This document shows, one piece after another, positions 22,899 through 29,928 of a stretch of DNA of 29,958 bases (position 1 is its first letter; each line of letters opens with the position of its first letter). Source of the DNA: UBA2428 sp002343545 (GTDB taxonomy: Bacteria > Bdellovibrionota > UBA2428); assembly GCA_937952285.1 (NCBI GenBank), contig CALFZE010000080.1, positions 1 to 29,958 on the forward strand, in the 5' to 3' direction. The translations under genes and the position numbers were made by a program. The notes below the pieces were generated by a model that searched no databases, had not been told where the DNA came from, and saw only the letters and a program-made list of their open reading frames with translations.

Positions 22899-23629
22899 TC
22901 CGAGTCTTTTCGTACAACATCCACAAGGGCTTCGGGTGGACGGCCAAGTCGCTTGTCGCGGCCCCCATCAAGGAAGCTATCCATTCCGCGCATCCCGACC
23001 TCATCTTCCTGCAGGAAGTCGTCGGCGAGAACGCCAAGCACAAGGCCCGCTTCAAGGAATGGCCCGAGCTCGCGCAGCACGAATACTTTTGCGCGGGTGA
23101 CCTTTGCCACGCGCGCTACGGCAAGAACGTCAGCTACCCGGCCGGTCACCACGGCAACGCGCTCATCAGCCGCTACCCCGTGGATTTCGAGCGCAACGTC
23201 GACCTGACCCACTTCAAACGCGCGCCCCGCGGCGCCCTGCACGTGCGGGTGAACCCGCCCGGACGCGCGCCGATCCACGCGCTGAGCGTGCACATCGGAC
23301 TCGTCGAGACCGAGCGTCGCGCGCAGACTCGACGGCTTTGCGACTACGTCGAGCGCGAGATCCCGAGCGATGCCCCGCTCATCGTGGCGGGCGACTTCAA
23401 CGACTGGCAGCGCCGCGTGACGCCCGTTTTCGCGGAGCGGCTCGGACTCCAAGAAGCCTTTCTCGAGTTCTACGGCCGCCACGCGCGAACCTTCCCCGCA
23501 CCCTACCCTTTGCTGCCGCTCGACCGAATCTACTTCCGAAACCTCGCGCTCCAATCCTGCGAGCACGGCAGCGGCCAGGCCTGGAAGGGCCTCTCCGACC
23601 ATCTGCCGCTGCTCGCCGACTTCGCGTAA
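22895..23629 (+). CDS. Endonuclease/exonuclease/phosphatase family protein, YbhP-like
   Basis: A 244-residue Mg-dependent phosphoesterase-fold protein. The family motifs are present in order: FSYNIHKG (Asn8), LQEV (catalytic Glu, about residue 42), HIGLVETERRAQTRRL (His), GDFNDW (Asp/Asn) and SDHLPLLADF (catalytic His). There is no signal peptide. Length and pairing with a ClsB-like phospholipase D suggest the YbhP branch, whose substrate is unknown; a phospholipid headgroup or phosphodiester is plausible and DNA is not excluded. It starts at ATG 22895, inside an ATGA overlap with the phospholipase D gene, which decides the start and implies coupling. It ends the plus-strand operon and converges with the minus-strand gene at 23637, 7 nt away, with no terminator hairpin seen between them. 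Confidence 0.9.
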   Translation: MIRVFSYNIHKGFGWTAKSLVAAPIKEAIHSAHPDLIFLQEVVGENAKHKARFKEWPELAQHEYFCAGDLCHARYGKNVSYPAGHHGNALISRYPVDFERNVDLTHFKRAPRGALHVRVNPPGRAPIHALSVHIGLVETERRAQTRRLCDYVEREIPSDAPLIVAGDFNDWQRRVTPVFAERLGLQEAFLEFYGRHARTFPAPYPLLPLDRIYFRNLALQSCEHGSGQAWKGLSDHLPLLADFA

Positions 23630-23636
23630 CGCGGAG

Positions 23637-24944
23637 CTAGTCGCGGTCGCGGATGAGCGTGTCGCCCAGGTCCATGCGCGCGCGACGCTCGAAGAGCCGC
23701 AGCTTATCGATCTCGGCCCGGCGCACGGCCTCGTAGACCGTGTTGATGGAATAGGTCACGTTCAGCTTATCGAGGAAGCTCAGCATCGGAAAAGCCTCGT
23801 TGATCTCGCCGAGCGCCTTCAGCAAACCCTCGCGGCGATCCGCGATGGAGTCTTGCGAGGCCGCCTGGATCGCCTCGAGGCTCGCCTCCGAGAGCGCGAG
23901 CTCGAGCAAGGTCTGCGCGTGCGCCTTGAGCGAGTTCGTAAAGACCTTCGTCGCGCGCACGGCCTTCTCGCGGGCCGCCTGCAAGTTCGCGGGCTTCGGC
24001 GCCTTGAACAACATGACGGGATGGTCGCCCCGACGATCCTCCGGCCGGGCGAAGCTCAAGTCGCCCGTTTCCAACAAGGTCAGCAAATAGCCGTGACCGT
24101 AGAAGTCCTCCGTCTCCAGGATCCAGCCTTCCGCCGCCTTGTCGCCGATCACGATCCGATCGTGTTCGACCAAGAAGGTGCACATGTAGAAATCCGACGG
24201 GCGAAGTTCGCGAAAGCTTTCGATGATGCGAGCGACGTCGCCATCCAGGCGCGCAACCGGCGAGACGAGCGCCTGGCCGTCGCAATCCCGGATGCGGACC
24301 GGGAATCGGATCTTGAGGAAGTCCCGCTTCGACATGAGCAGCGAACGAAACGCTTCGTTCTGGTACGTCAGCTCGATCTCCCACGACGAGCCGTTCGGCG
24401 AGAGACTGCGGATGGCCAACGAGGCCTTGGTGCGGGAAGCGATCTTCGGGACCGGTATCTTCGTTTTTTCCGCGCAGACGCTCTCGACCCTTTCGAAAAG
24501 ACTCGCGCGTTGAGCCCGAAGCTGCACGACTTTCTTTTCGTGATCGGCCCGCGCGAACGAAGTTACGGGCGGCTTCGGATCCGGATAGGCTTCCGAAAGC
24601 GAATTCCGGAACTCTTTCCTCAAACCGTCCCAAGCCACGAATGACCGGCAAGACTCGTTCACATTCCGGAGCCCCGGGCGCGGCGCGGCGCCCGTCACTT
24701 GGCGGACCGCCTCGCCGACCGACAAATTCGCCGACGGCATCGAGGTCCAATAATGCTGCTTGAGTTTCACGGGCCCCAGCGCGATGTGGTACTGAAAGCG
24801 CTCGCTTCCGTACGTATCGGAATAGGCCCAATGCGGAAGGAAGTTGGCCTCGTAAGCCAGGCCCGTGTTCGTGTTCGCGTTGGCCGGGGCCATGGCCAAA
24901 AGGGAAAGTCCCAAGATAATCTCTGCACGGATACGACGCATCAT
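23637..24944 (-). CDS. Exported protein of unknown family, paralogue B (435 aa)
   Basis: Unknown family. A Sec signal peptide (MMRRIRAEIILGLSLLAMAPANA, cleavage near residue 23) makes it periplasmic or secreted. It is a paralogue of the neighbouring 24972-26033 protein. Shared blocks are the central WEIELTYQNEAFRSLLMSKRDFLK (about 188-211), CDGQ (Cys221), FRELRPSDFYMCTFLVEH (Cys255), then a helical region and a nearly identical end, INTVYEAVRRAEIDKLRLFE followed by RRARMDLGDTLI. The two conserved Cys are 34 residues apart in both copies, suggesting a disulfide. Compared with its sister it has about 80-95 extra residues (about 75-170) with two additional Cys (99, 157). The ribosome binding site is GGAAAGGTGA just before the double ATG. 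It is the last gene of the TIGR02147-led operon, 27 nt after its paralogue. No enzymatic motif seen. Confidence 0.8.
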   Translation of the reverse strand: MMRRIRAEIILGLSLLAMAPANANTNTGLAYEANFLPHWAYSDTYGSERFQYHIALGPVKLKQHYWTSMPSANLSVGEAVRQVTGAAPRPGLRNVNESCRSFVAWDGLRKEFRNSLSEAYPDPKPPVTSFARADHEKKVVQLRAQRASLFERVESVCAEKTKIPVPKIASRTKASLAIRSLSPNGSSWEIELTYQNEAFRSLLMSKRDFLKIRFPVRIRDCDGQALVSPVARLDGDVARIIESFRELRPSDFYMCTFLVEHDRIVIGDKAAEGWILETEDFYGHGYLLTLLETGDLSFARPEDRRGDHPVMLFKAPKPANLQAAREKAVRATKVFTNSLKAHAQTLLELALSEASLEAIQAASQDSIADRREGLLKALGEINEAFPMLSFLDKLNVTYSINTVYEAVRRAEIDKLRLFERRARMDLGDTLIRDRD

Positions 24945-24971
24945 TTCGTCACCTTTCCTGGTCTTAGCTTT

Positions 24972-26033
24972 TTATTCGTAGCGTTTAATGAGCGTGTCGC
25001 CCAAGTCCATGCGCGCGCGACGTTCGAAGAGGCGCAGCTTGTCGAGCTCCGCTTTGCGCACGGCTTCGTAGACCGTGTTGATGGAATAGGTCACGTTGAT
25101 TTGGTCGAGAAAGTTCAAGGAAGGAAAGACCTCGTTGATTTCCCCGAGCGCCTTGACGAGCTCCGGTTGGCGCGTGGCGACGGAATCTTCGGCGGCGCGG
25201 GCGATGGCCTCGGCGCTCGCCTCGGAGAGCGCGAGCTCGAGGATCGTGCGGGCGTGGCCCTTGAGCGATTGGGCAAAGCGTTCCGTGGCCCGGACGGCCT
25301 TCTCGCGCGCCTTGGCCCGGGCCTCCGCGGAAGCGGCTGCCTTCGGCACCGGAAAGTGGAAGAGGGGATAGGTCGGAAGCTCCTCGTACTTGCCCGGCTG
25401 GCTACGAAGCCGTTGGGGAAGCGCGAGCCCGAGTTCTCCGGTACCGAAGGTCGTCAGCACGAAGTACTTCTCGTCTTCCAAACGGAAGAGCTCCCAGCCC
25501 TCGGCGGCCAAATCGCTCAGGACCGTCTTTTCGTGCTCGAGGAGGAAGTTGCAGGTGTAGAAGTCCGAGGGACGGAACTCCCGGAAACTCGCGATGATCG
25601 ACGCGATGTCGCCGCTGAAGCGGGCCTCCGAAGCGACCAGCGACTGTCCATCGCAATGCCAAGCCCGGGCCGGGATTCTCACCTTCAAGAAATCCCGCTT
25701 GGAGACGAGCATCGAGCGAAACGCGGGATTTTGGTAAGTCAGCTCGAGCTCCCACGCGGAGCCGTCCGCCGCCAGCTGCCGAATCTCGAGGCTAAGCTTG
25801 GTGTCGCTTTCCGCGCGCGGACGATTCTCGTCCCACCTCGTGCTTCGGAGGCTGAAGAGCCCGTAGTGGAGACCCGCCTTGACGTCGGTCGGCCCTCCGT
25901 TGAATCCGTAGCGAACCCGTTCGCTCATTCGCCAGAGCTTGGGTTTCATCGTCGTCTGGTAGGTCAATGCACGCACGGGCGCCGCGCCGAGGCTCGCGAG
26001 CAAAGTCAGGGCGATCGTCAGCTTTCTTTTCAT
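24972..26033 (-). CDS. Exported protein of unknown family, paralogue A (353 aa)
   Basis: Unknown family. A signal peptide (residues 1-22, ending PVRA before LTYQ) predicts export. The mature region aligns with the downstream paralogue: WELELTYQNPAFRSMLVSKRDFLK (about 94-117), CDGQ (Cys127), FREFRPSDFYTCNFLLEH (Cys161), a Lys/Ala-rich helical segment (about 235-300), and the end INTVYEAVRKAELDKLRLFE then RRARMDLGDTLI. The first part probably folds as beta strands, the second as helices. The ribosome binding site is GGAG, 5 nt before ATG 26033. It lies 17 nt downstream of the HE-motif exported protein, so the same transcript is likely. No membrane anchor, lipobox or catalytic motif is visible; a structural or binding role in the envelope is a guess. 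Confidence 0.8.
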   Translation of the reverse strand: MKRKLTIALTLLASLGAAPVRALTYQTTMKPKLWRMSERVRYGFNGGPTDVKAGLHYGLFSLRSTRWDENRPRAESDTKLSLEIRQLAADGSAWELELTYQNPAFRSMLVSKRDFLKVRIPARAWHCDGQSLVASEARFSGDIASIIASFREFRPSDFYTCNFLLEHEKTVLSDLAAEGWELFRLEDEKYFVLTTFGTGELGLALPQRLRSQPGKYEELPTYPLFHFPVPKAAASAEARAKAREKAVRATERFAQSLKGHARTILELALSEASAEAIARAAEDSVATRQPELVKALGEINEVFPSLNFLDQINVTYSINTVYEAVRKAELDKLRLFERRARMDLGDTLIKRYE

Positions 26034-26050
26034 AAAAACTCCGCTTCTCT

Positions 26051-27271
26051 TTAGGGGGCGACGATGAGGCCGGGATTCTGGGTTTGGATCTCGTAAGCGT
26101 AGGGACCCGAGTCCTCGCCGGTCTCAAAAACGCGGCAGCGACCCTTGTCGAAGAGATCCCCGTCGGGGCCGAGCCGGAAGTCGCGCAGTCGACCCAGGCA
26201 CGCGAGACGCGCGTCGCCTTCGTCTTGGAAGCGCCGGCTCACGATCCCGCCCACTTGGTAGTCGCTCCGGAAGGCGCTCTTCCAAGGGAGGTAGCGGCGG
26301 TCACCGACGCCGACGATGCTCACGCCGTAGACCGAGTAGTCACGCGTGTTGTACACCGTCTCGGGCACCAGCTCCCAGGTCCAGACGGGACGCGAGCTGT
26401 AGTACGAAGAGCTCGAAGACGATCCCCACTCCGCGGAGCGGCTCGCGTAGGCGCTCGCCGCGGCGCCGACGCGCTGGTAGCCGCGACGGGTGAAGCTCGA
26501 ACGCGTCAGCGAAACGTCGACGCCCGCCGAACCGCTCGACGACCCGTAGCTCGAGCTCGAAGAAGTCCCGCTCGAGACCGCGTAGCCGAGCACGACCGCT
26601 TGGTAACGCCAGGCCGTCGAGGTCTCGACTTCGCTCCAGCCCCGCTCGTGCACGTGGCAGAGGACCTGGTAGTAGGTCTGGCCGTAGCGCTCCCGGTACT
26701 GGCGACAGAGGCGGGTGACTTCGCCGCGATCGAGTCCCGCGCGCCCTTGCACGCGGTAGGTGTAGAGCTCGATGGGCTCGAGGGCCTTCGTCTCGGAGAG
26801 ACGCGCGAGATCGGCCTCGAGAAAGCCGCGCGTAAAGTCGTAGCGCTCGAGGTCCATGCCGAGCAGCCCCAAGACTTCGTGGAGCGCGAGCGCGAGTCGA
26901 CTCGTGTACCCCACCCGCGGATCGCGCCAGAACTTGCGCGAGACGTAGATCTGCGGCGGCGACATCTCGGGGTGGTTCGTGGCGTCCTTGGGCTGGAGCT
27001 TGCCCGTGACGGGGTCGCGCAGGAGGATTTCGTCCTCGGCGTCCACGTTCATCCGCGACATGACTTGGGCCAGCCGATCGCGGTCGATCTCGCGCAGGTA
27101 GGCCGGGTTCGAGTCGAGGATCGTCAGCACGTCGTAGGCGACCCGCACGAACTCGATCGAGATCGTGTCGCCGCCGTTACCGACCTCGCGCACGACGGCG
27201 GGGGCCGGCCGCGCGAGCGCGAAAAAGCCGAGCGCGAGGAACGCGCGGCCGAGGGCGGGGATCTGTTTCAT
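26051..27271 (-). CDS. Exported protein with an HE-x-L-x-L-x-G motif, function unknown (406 aa)
   Basis: A signal peptide (residues 1-25, ending RPAPA before VVRE) predicts export. Around residue 131 is LALALHEVLGLLGMDLERY (His131, Glu132); the HE in a helix followed by L-x-L-x-G recalls metalloprotease helices but lacks the second His of HExxH, so zinc activity is doubtful. I recall similar HE[FY]L-type stretches in uncharacterised exported proteins of Bdellovibrionota, from memory only. About residues 230-310 hold Ser/Tyr-rich low complexity (SSGTSSSSSYGSSSGS, WGSSSSSSYYSSRP). The C-terminal ~90 residues have paired Cys (CLGRLRDF, GRCRVFE). The ATG at 27271 overlaps the stop of the TIGR02147 regulator (ATGA), with AAAGGA upstream inside that gene, so the two are coupled. 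It precedes the two paralogous exported genes in the operon. Confidence 0.78.
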   Translation of the reverse strand: MKQIPALGRAFLALGFFALARPAPAVVREVGNGGDTISIEFVRVAYDVLTILDSNPAYLREIDRDRLAQVMSRMNVDAEDEILLRDPVTGKLQPKDATNHPEMSPPQIYVSRKFWRDPRVGYTSRLALALHEVLGLLGMDLERYDFTRGFLEADLARLSETKALEPIELYTYRVQGRAGLDRGEVTRLCRQYRERYGQTYYQVLCHVHERGWSEVETSTAWRYQAVVLGYAVSSGTSSSSSYGSSSGSAGVDVSLTRSSFTRRGYQRVGAAASAYASRSAEWGSSSSSSYYSSRPVWTWELVPETVYNTRDYSVYGVSIVGVGDRRYLPWKSAFRSDYQVGGIVSRRFQDEGDARLACLGRLRDFRLGPDGDLFDKGRCRVFETGEDSGPYAYEIQTQNPGLIVAP

Positions 27272-28119
27272 ACGGGTTTCCTTTCGTCCGTGGAAGAATT
27301 CGAGGCCGCCCCGTCCAGGGCGAAGAGTTGCATCGCGAGGCAGTAAACGCGGGACTTTTGCGGCCCGAGGCCGAGCGTCTCGCCGAGCTCGCGGCGGAAT
27401 TTTTTGAGGAGTTCCTTGGCCTTGGGCAGATCCGCCGGGTCGATCGCGAGCGTGATCTGGCCGAAGTCGCGCTCCTCGACGCTTTGGGTTTCGAGCGCGT
27501 CGAGGGCTTTGCCCAGGATCTGGCGATGGTTGCGGCGGATGGCCTCGGACGGGATGCCCGAAGTCGAGGCCGTAAAGTCCTCGCTCGGCCGCAGCCGCTC
27601 GCCGACCCGCTCCAGCAGTCCCACCTTTTCGAGGCGCGCGAGCGTCGCGCGGGCCTCGACTTCGCTCAGGTTCAGACGCGCGGCGACTTCGGTGGCCTCG
27701 CCCGAAAAACCCTTCGTCTCGAAAAGCTCGAGCGCGGCGAAGTGCTGCCAATCGGCGACGACGTCGAAGAAATCCGACGTCATTTCGCGGTACTCGCCGC
27801 CGACGAGGGCGCCGCCGCCTTCCTGCCAGGCCACGATCTCTTTTTGGGCCTGGGCGCGCTCGGCCCGACCGCGGGCGTGTTCGGCCTTCACGAGGGCCCG
27901 GAAGAGCGTTGCTTCGGAGTCGCTCAGGCCTAAACCCTTGGCGAAACGGGTCGCGAGGACGTCCGAAAGCCCCCGTTTTCGGTTCAGGACCTCGCTCAGG
28001 GTGGTCGCGGTGGTGCCCAGATCCCGGGCAAAGGCCCGCAGGCTGTACGCCGAATTCCGGCGGCGGCGGGCCGAGAAGCCCGTCATCAGCCAGCGGCGGT
28101 AATCGATCTGGGGACTCAT
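27268..28119 (-). CDS. TIGR02147 (DUF4423) family transcriptional regulator
   Basis: A 283-residue cytoplasmic protein. The N-terminal helix-turn-helix (about 25-65) has the family hallmark FARDLGTTATTLSEVLNRKRGLSDVLATRFAKGLGLSDSE, close to the FA..LG.S.STLS.VLNGKRGLS consensus I recall for TIGR02147. The following LVKAEHARGRAERAQA and the middle region (DWQHFAALEL, about 120-135) also fit, as does the C-terminal domain with ITLAIDPADLPKAKELLKKFRREL. Members are found mainly in Bdellovibrionota and Fibrobacteres; their effectors are unknown. Its stop overlaps the downstream exported-protein start (ATGA), so it probably controls that operon and itself. No ribosome binding site precedes the ATG; a CATATA box lies 6 nt upstream, and a perfect inverted repeat (28176-28194) in the divergent region is a possible operator. 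Confidence 0.9.
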   Translation of the reverse strand: MSPQIDYRRWLMTGFSARRRRNSAYSLRAFARDLGTTATTLSEVLNRKRGLSDVLATRFAKGLGLSDSEATLFRALVKAEHARGRAERAQAQKEIVAWQEGGGALVGGEYREMTSDFFDVVADWQHFAALELFETKGFSGEATEVAARLNLSEVEARATLARLEKVGLLERVGERLRPSEDFTASTSGIPSEAIRRNHRQILGKALDALETQSVEERDFGQITLAIDPADLPKAKELLKKFRRELGETLGLGPQKSRVYCLAMQLFALDGAASNSSTDERKPV

Positions 28120-28125
28120 GGTGGG

Positions 28126-28157
28126 TATATGTGCCCGACCCCTGCGCAGTGAGTCAA
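28126..28157 (-). promoter_or_regulatory. Candidate promoter of the TIGR02147 operon
   Basis: On the minus strand TTGACT (28157-28152) and CATATA (28131-28126) are separated by 20 nt, longer than usual. The -10-like box ends 6 nt before the ATG at 28119, and no ribosome binding site lies between, so the transcript may be leaderless. Confidence 0.35.
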
Positions 28158-28175
28158 GAATTCGGGGAACATAGC

Positions 28176-28194
28176 GTTACCTCAAAAAGGTAAC
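28176..28194. promoter_or_regulatory. Perfect inverted repeat, possible operator
   Basis: GTTACCT (28176-28182) and AGGTAAC (28188-28194) are perfect inverted arms around CAAAA, in the 147-nt divergent region between the TIGR02147 regulator and the second helicase. It sits upstream of both candidate promoters. Size and symmetry suit a dimeric helix-turn-helix protein; binding by the adjacent regulator is an inference. It is not a terminator, since no T-run follows on either strand. Confidence 0.5.
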
Positions 28195-28232
28195 AGCCCT
28201 TTTCATGTTCTTAGTTTTCGAAATTTAAAGCT

Positions 28233-28260
28233 TTGAAGCGCCGCGTCTATAGTCTATAGC
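28233..28260 (+). promoter_or_regulatory. Candidate promoter of the second DEAD-box helicase, leaderless
   Basis: TTGAAG (28233-28238), a 16-nt spacer and TATAGC (28255-28260) are followed by 6 nt and then the GTG start at 28267. A second box TATAGT (28248-28253) forms a CTATAGTCTATAGC tandem. No ribosome binding site exists upstream of the GTG, so transcription probably starts at or next to the start codon. Confidence 0.45.
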
Positions 28261-28266
28261 GATCCG

Positions 28267-29928
28267 GTGCAAAGCTTTAGCGACCTCTCTTTAAGCCCCG
28301 AAATCCAACGCGCCATTCAAGAACTCGGCTTCGAAACGCCGAGCCCCATTCAAGCGCAAACCCTCCCGATCCTGACGGGCGAGAAGACCGACTTCCTCGG
28401 CCTCGCCGGAACCGGTACCGGCAAAACCGCCGCCTTCTCGATCCCGCTTCTCGAGCGCATCGACGCGACCTCGAAGAAGGTGCAAGCCCTCGTGCTCTGC
28501 CCCACCCGCGAGCTCGCGCTGCAGGTCTCGGGTCAAATCAACTTACTCGGTAAGTACAAAGGTCTGCGCAGCGCGGCCGTCTATGGCGGCTCGAGCTTCG
28601 GCGACCAAGTCTTCGCGCTGAAACAGAACCCGACGATCGTCGTGGGCACGCCCGGTCGAGTCATCGATCACTTGGACCGCGGCACCCTCGCGCTCGACGG
28701 CGTGCGCACGCTCATCCTCGACGAAGCCGACGAGATGATCTCGATGGGATTCAAGGACGAGCTCGAAGCGATCCTCGGTCGCGTCCCGCGCGAAGAAGCC
28801 AACACATGGCTCTTCTCCGCCACGATGAGCCGCGAAGTCCGCCGCGTCGCCGACACCTACCTGCGCGCGCCCAAGCAAGTGCAGATCAACAAGAAAGAGA
28901 TGCTCTCGGAGAACGTCGAGCAGCTCTATTACGTCACGCAGGAATCCAACAAGCCCGAGATCCTGTGCAAGCTCATCGACGCGGCCGAAGACTTCTACGG
29001 CATCATTTTCTGCCAAACGAAGGCCCTCGTCATGGACCTCACCGACTACCTGAACGGTCGCGGCTACAAGGTCGACTGCCTGCACGGCGACAAGGACCAA
29101 CGCGGACGCGAGCGCACGATGCAAGCTTTCCGCGACCGCAAGGTCCAGATGCTCGTTTGCACGGACGTTGCCGCGCGCGGCCTCGACGTGAAGGACATCA
29201 CGCACGTCGTGAACTACTCGATCCCGCGCGAGCTCGACAGCTACGTCCACCGCATCGGCCGTACCGCGCGTAGCGGCAAGTCCGGCGTGGCCATGAGCCT
29301 CGTGACGCCGGCCACGCGCCGTCTCGTCGAACGCATCGAGTTCGTGACGAAGAGCCGCATGACCCAGGGCAAGATTCCCTCGAACAAGGAAATCGGCATG
29401 AAGAAAGTCGCGGCCGTGCTGCCGCGCTTCGAGGCGCAAGCGCAACACGCGCGCGCGGCCGAGCTCCTGGGCGACGAATGGAAAAAGATCATCGAAACGA
29501 TGCCGCCCGAAGAGCTCGCGGCGCGCTTTCTCTCGATGCTCGTGCCGGAAGCTTTGGCCGAGCCGGAAAAGAAAGTCTTCTCGGGCCATTCCGAGGAGCC
29601 CCGTCGCCCGGCGCGCCCCTACCGCGACCAACGCGGCGGCGATCGCCCCTTCCGTCCTAAGCGGGACTTCCAGGACCGCGGCGGCTTCAACAAGGATCGC
29701 GGTGGCTACCAAGCCCTCGACCGTGACGGCGGCTTCCAGCCCCGCGAAGGCGGCGGTGGATTCCAGGGCCCGCCCCGTGATCGCGAGTTCCAAGGCCCGC
29801 GCGAAGGTGGCTTCCAAGCCCGCGATGAACGTCGCAGCTTTCAAGGTCGCGACGAGCGCGGCCCCCGTCCCTCGGGCCCGCGCGGTCCGTGGAAGAAGGG
29901 CCCCCGTCAGAGCTTCGATCGCTCGTAG
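28267..29928 (+). CDS. DEAD-box RNA helicase, DeaD/CsdA-like, with RGG/FQ-rich tail
   Basis: A complete 553-residue ATP-dependent RNA helicase. The motifs run in order: Q-motif (FSDLSLS...PSPIQAQTLP, Gln29), Walker A AGTGTGKT (47-54), PTRELA, TPGR, DEAD (LILDEADEM, about 155), SAT (LFSATMS), TDVAARGLDV and HRIGRTARSG. A helical dimerisation-like region (about 375-440) follows, then a low-complexity tail (about 440-553) with repeated Gly-Gly-Phe-Gln/Arg units (GGFQPR, GGFQGP, GGFQAR, SFQGRDERG), probably for RNA binding or condensation. It starts with GTG at 28267. It is divergent from the TIGR02147 operon and a paralogue of the truncated helicase at the left end. DeaD-type enzymes assist ribosome assembly, especially in the cold. 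The subfamily call is moderate. Confidence 0.93.
   Translation: MQSFSDLSLSPEIQRAIQELGFETPSPIQAQTLPILTGEKTDFLGLAGTGTGKTAAFSIPLLERIDATSKKVQALVLCPTRELALQVSGQINLLGKYKGLRSAAVYGGSSFGDQVFALKQNPTIVVGTPGRVIDHLDRGTLALDGVRTLILDEADEMISMGFKDELEAILGRVPREEANTWLFSATMSREVRRVADTYLRAPKQVQINKKEMLSENVEQLYYVTQESNKPEILCKLIDAAEDFYGIIFCQTKALVMDLTDYLNGRGYKVDCLHGDKDQRGRERTMQAFRDRKVQMLVCTDVAARGLDVKDITHVVNYSIPRELDSYVHRIGRTARSGKSGVAMSLVTPATRRLVERIEFVTKSRMTQGKIPSNKEIGMKKVAAVLPRFEAQAQHARAAELLGDEWKKIIETMPPEELAARFLSMLVPEALAEPEKKVFSGHSEEPRRPARPYRDQRGGDRPFRPKRDFQDRGGFNKDRGGYQALDRDGGFQPREGGGGFQGPPRDREFQGPREGGFQARDERRSFQGRDERGPRPSGPRGPWKKGPRQSFDRS

Noticed and set aside
28176..28194. Inverted repeat as a terminator
   Set aside because: No T-run follows on either strand, and it lies between divergent gene starts and not after a stop.
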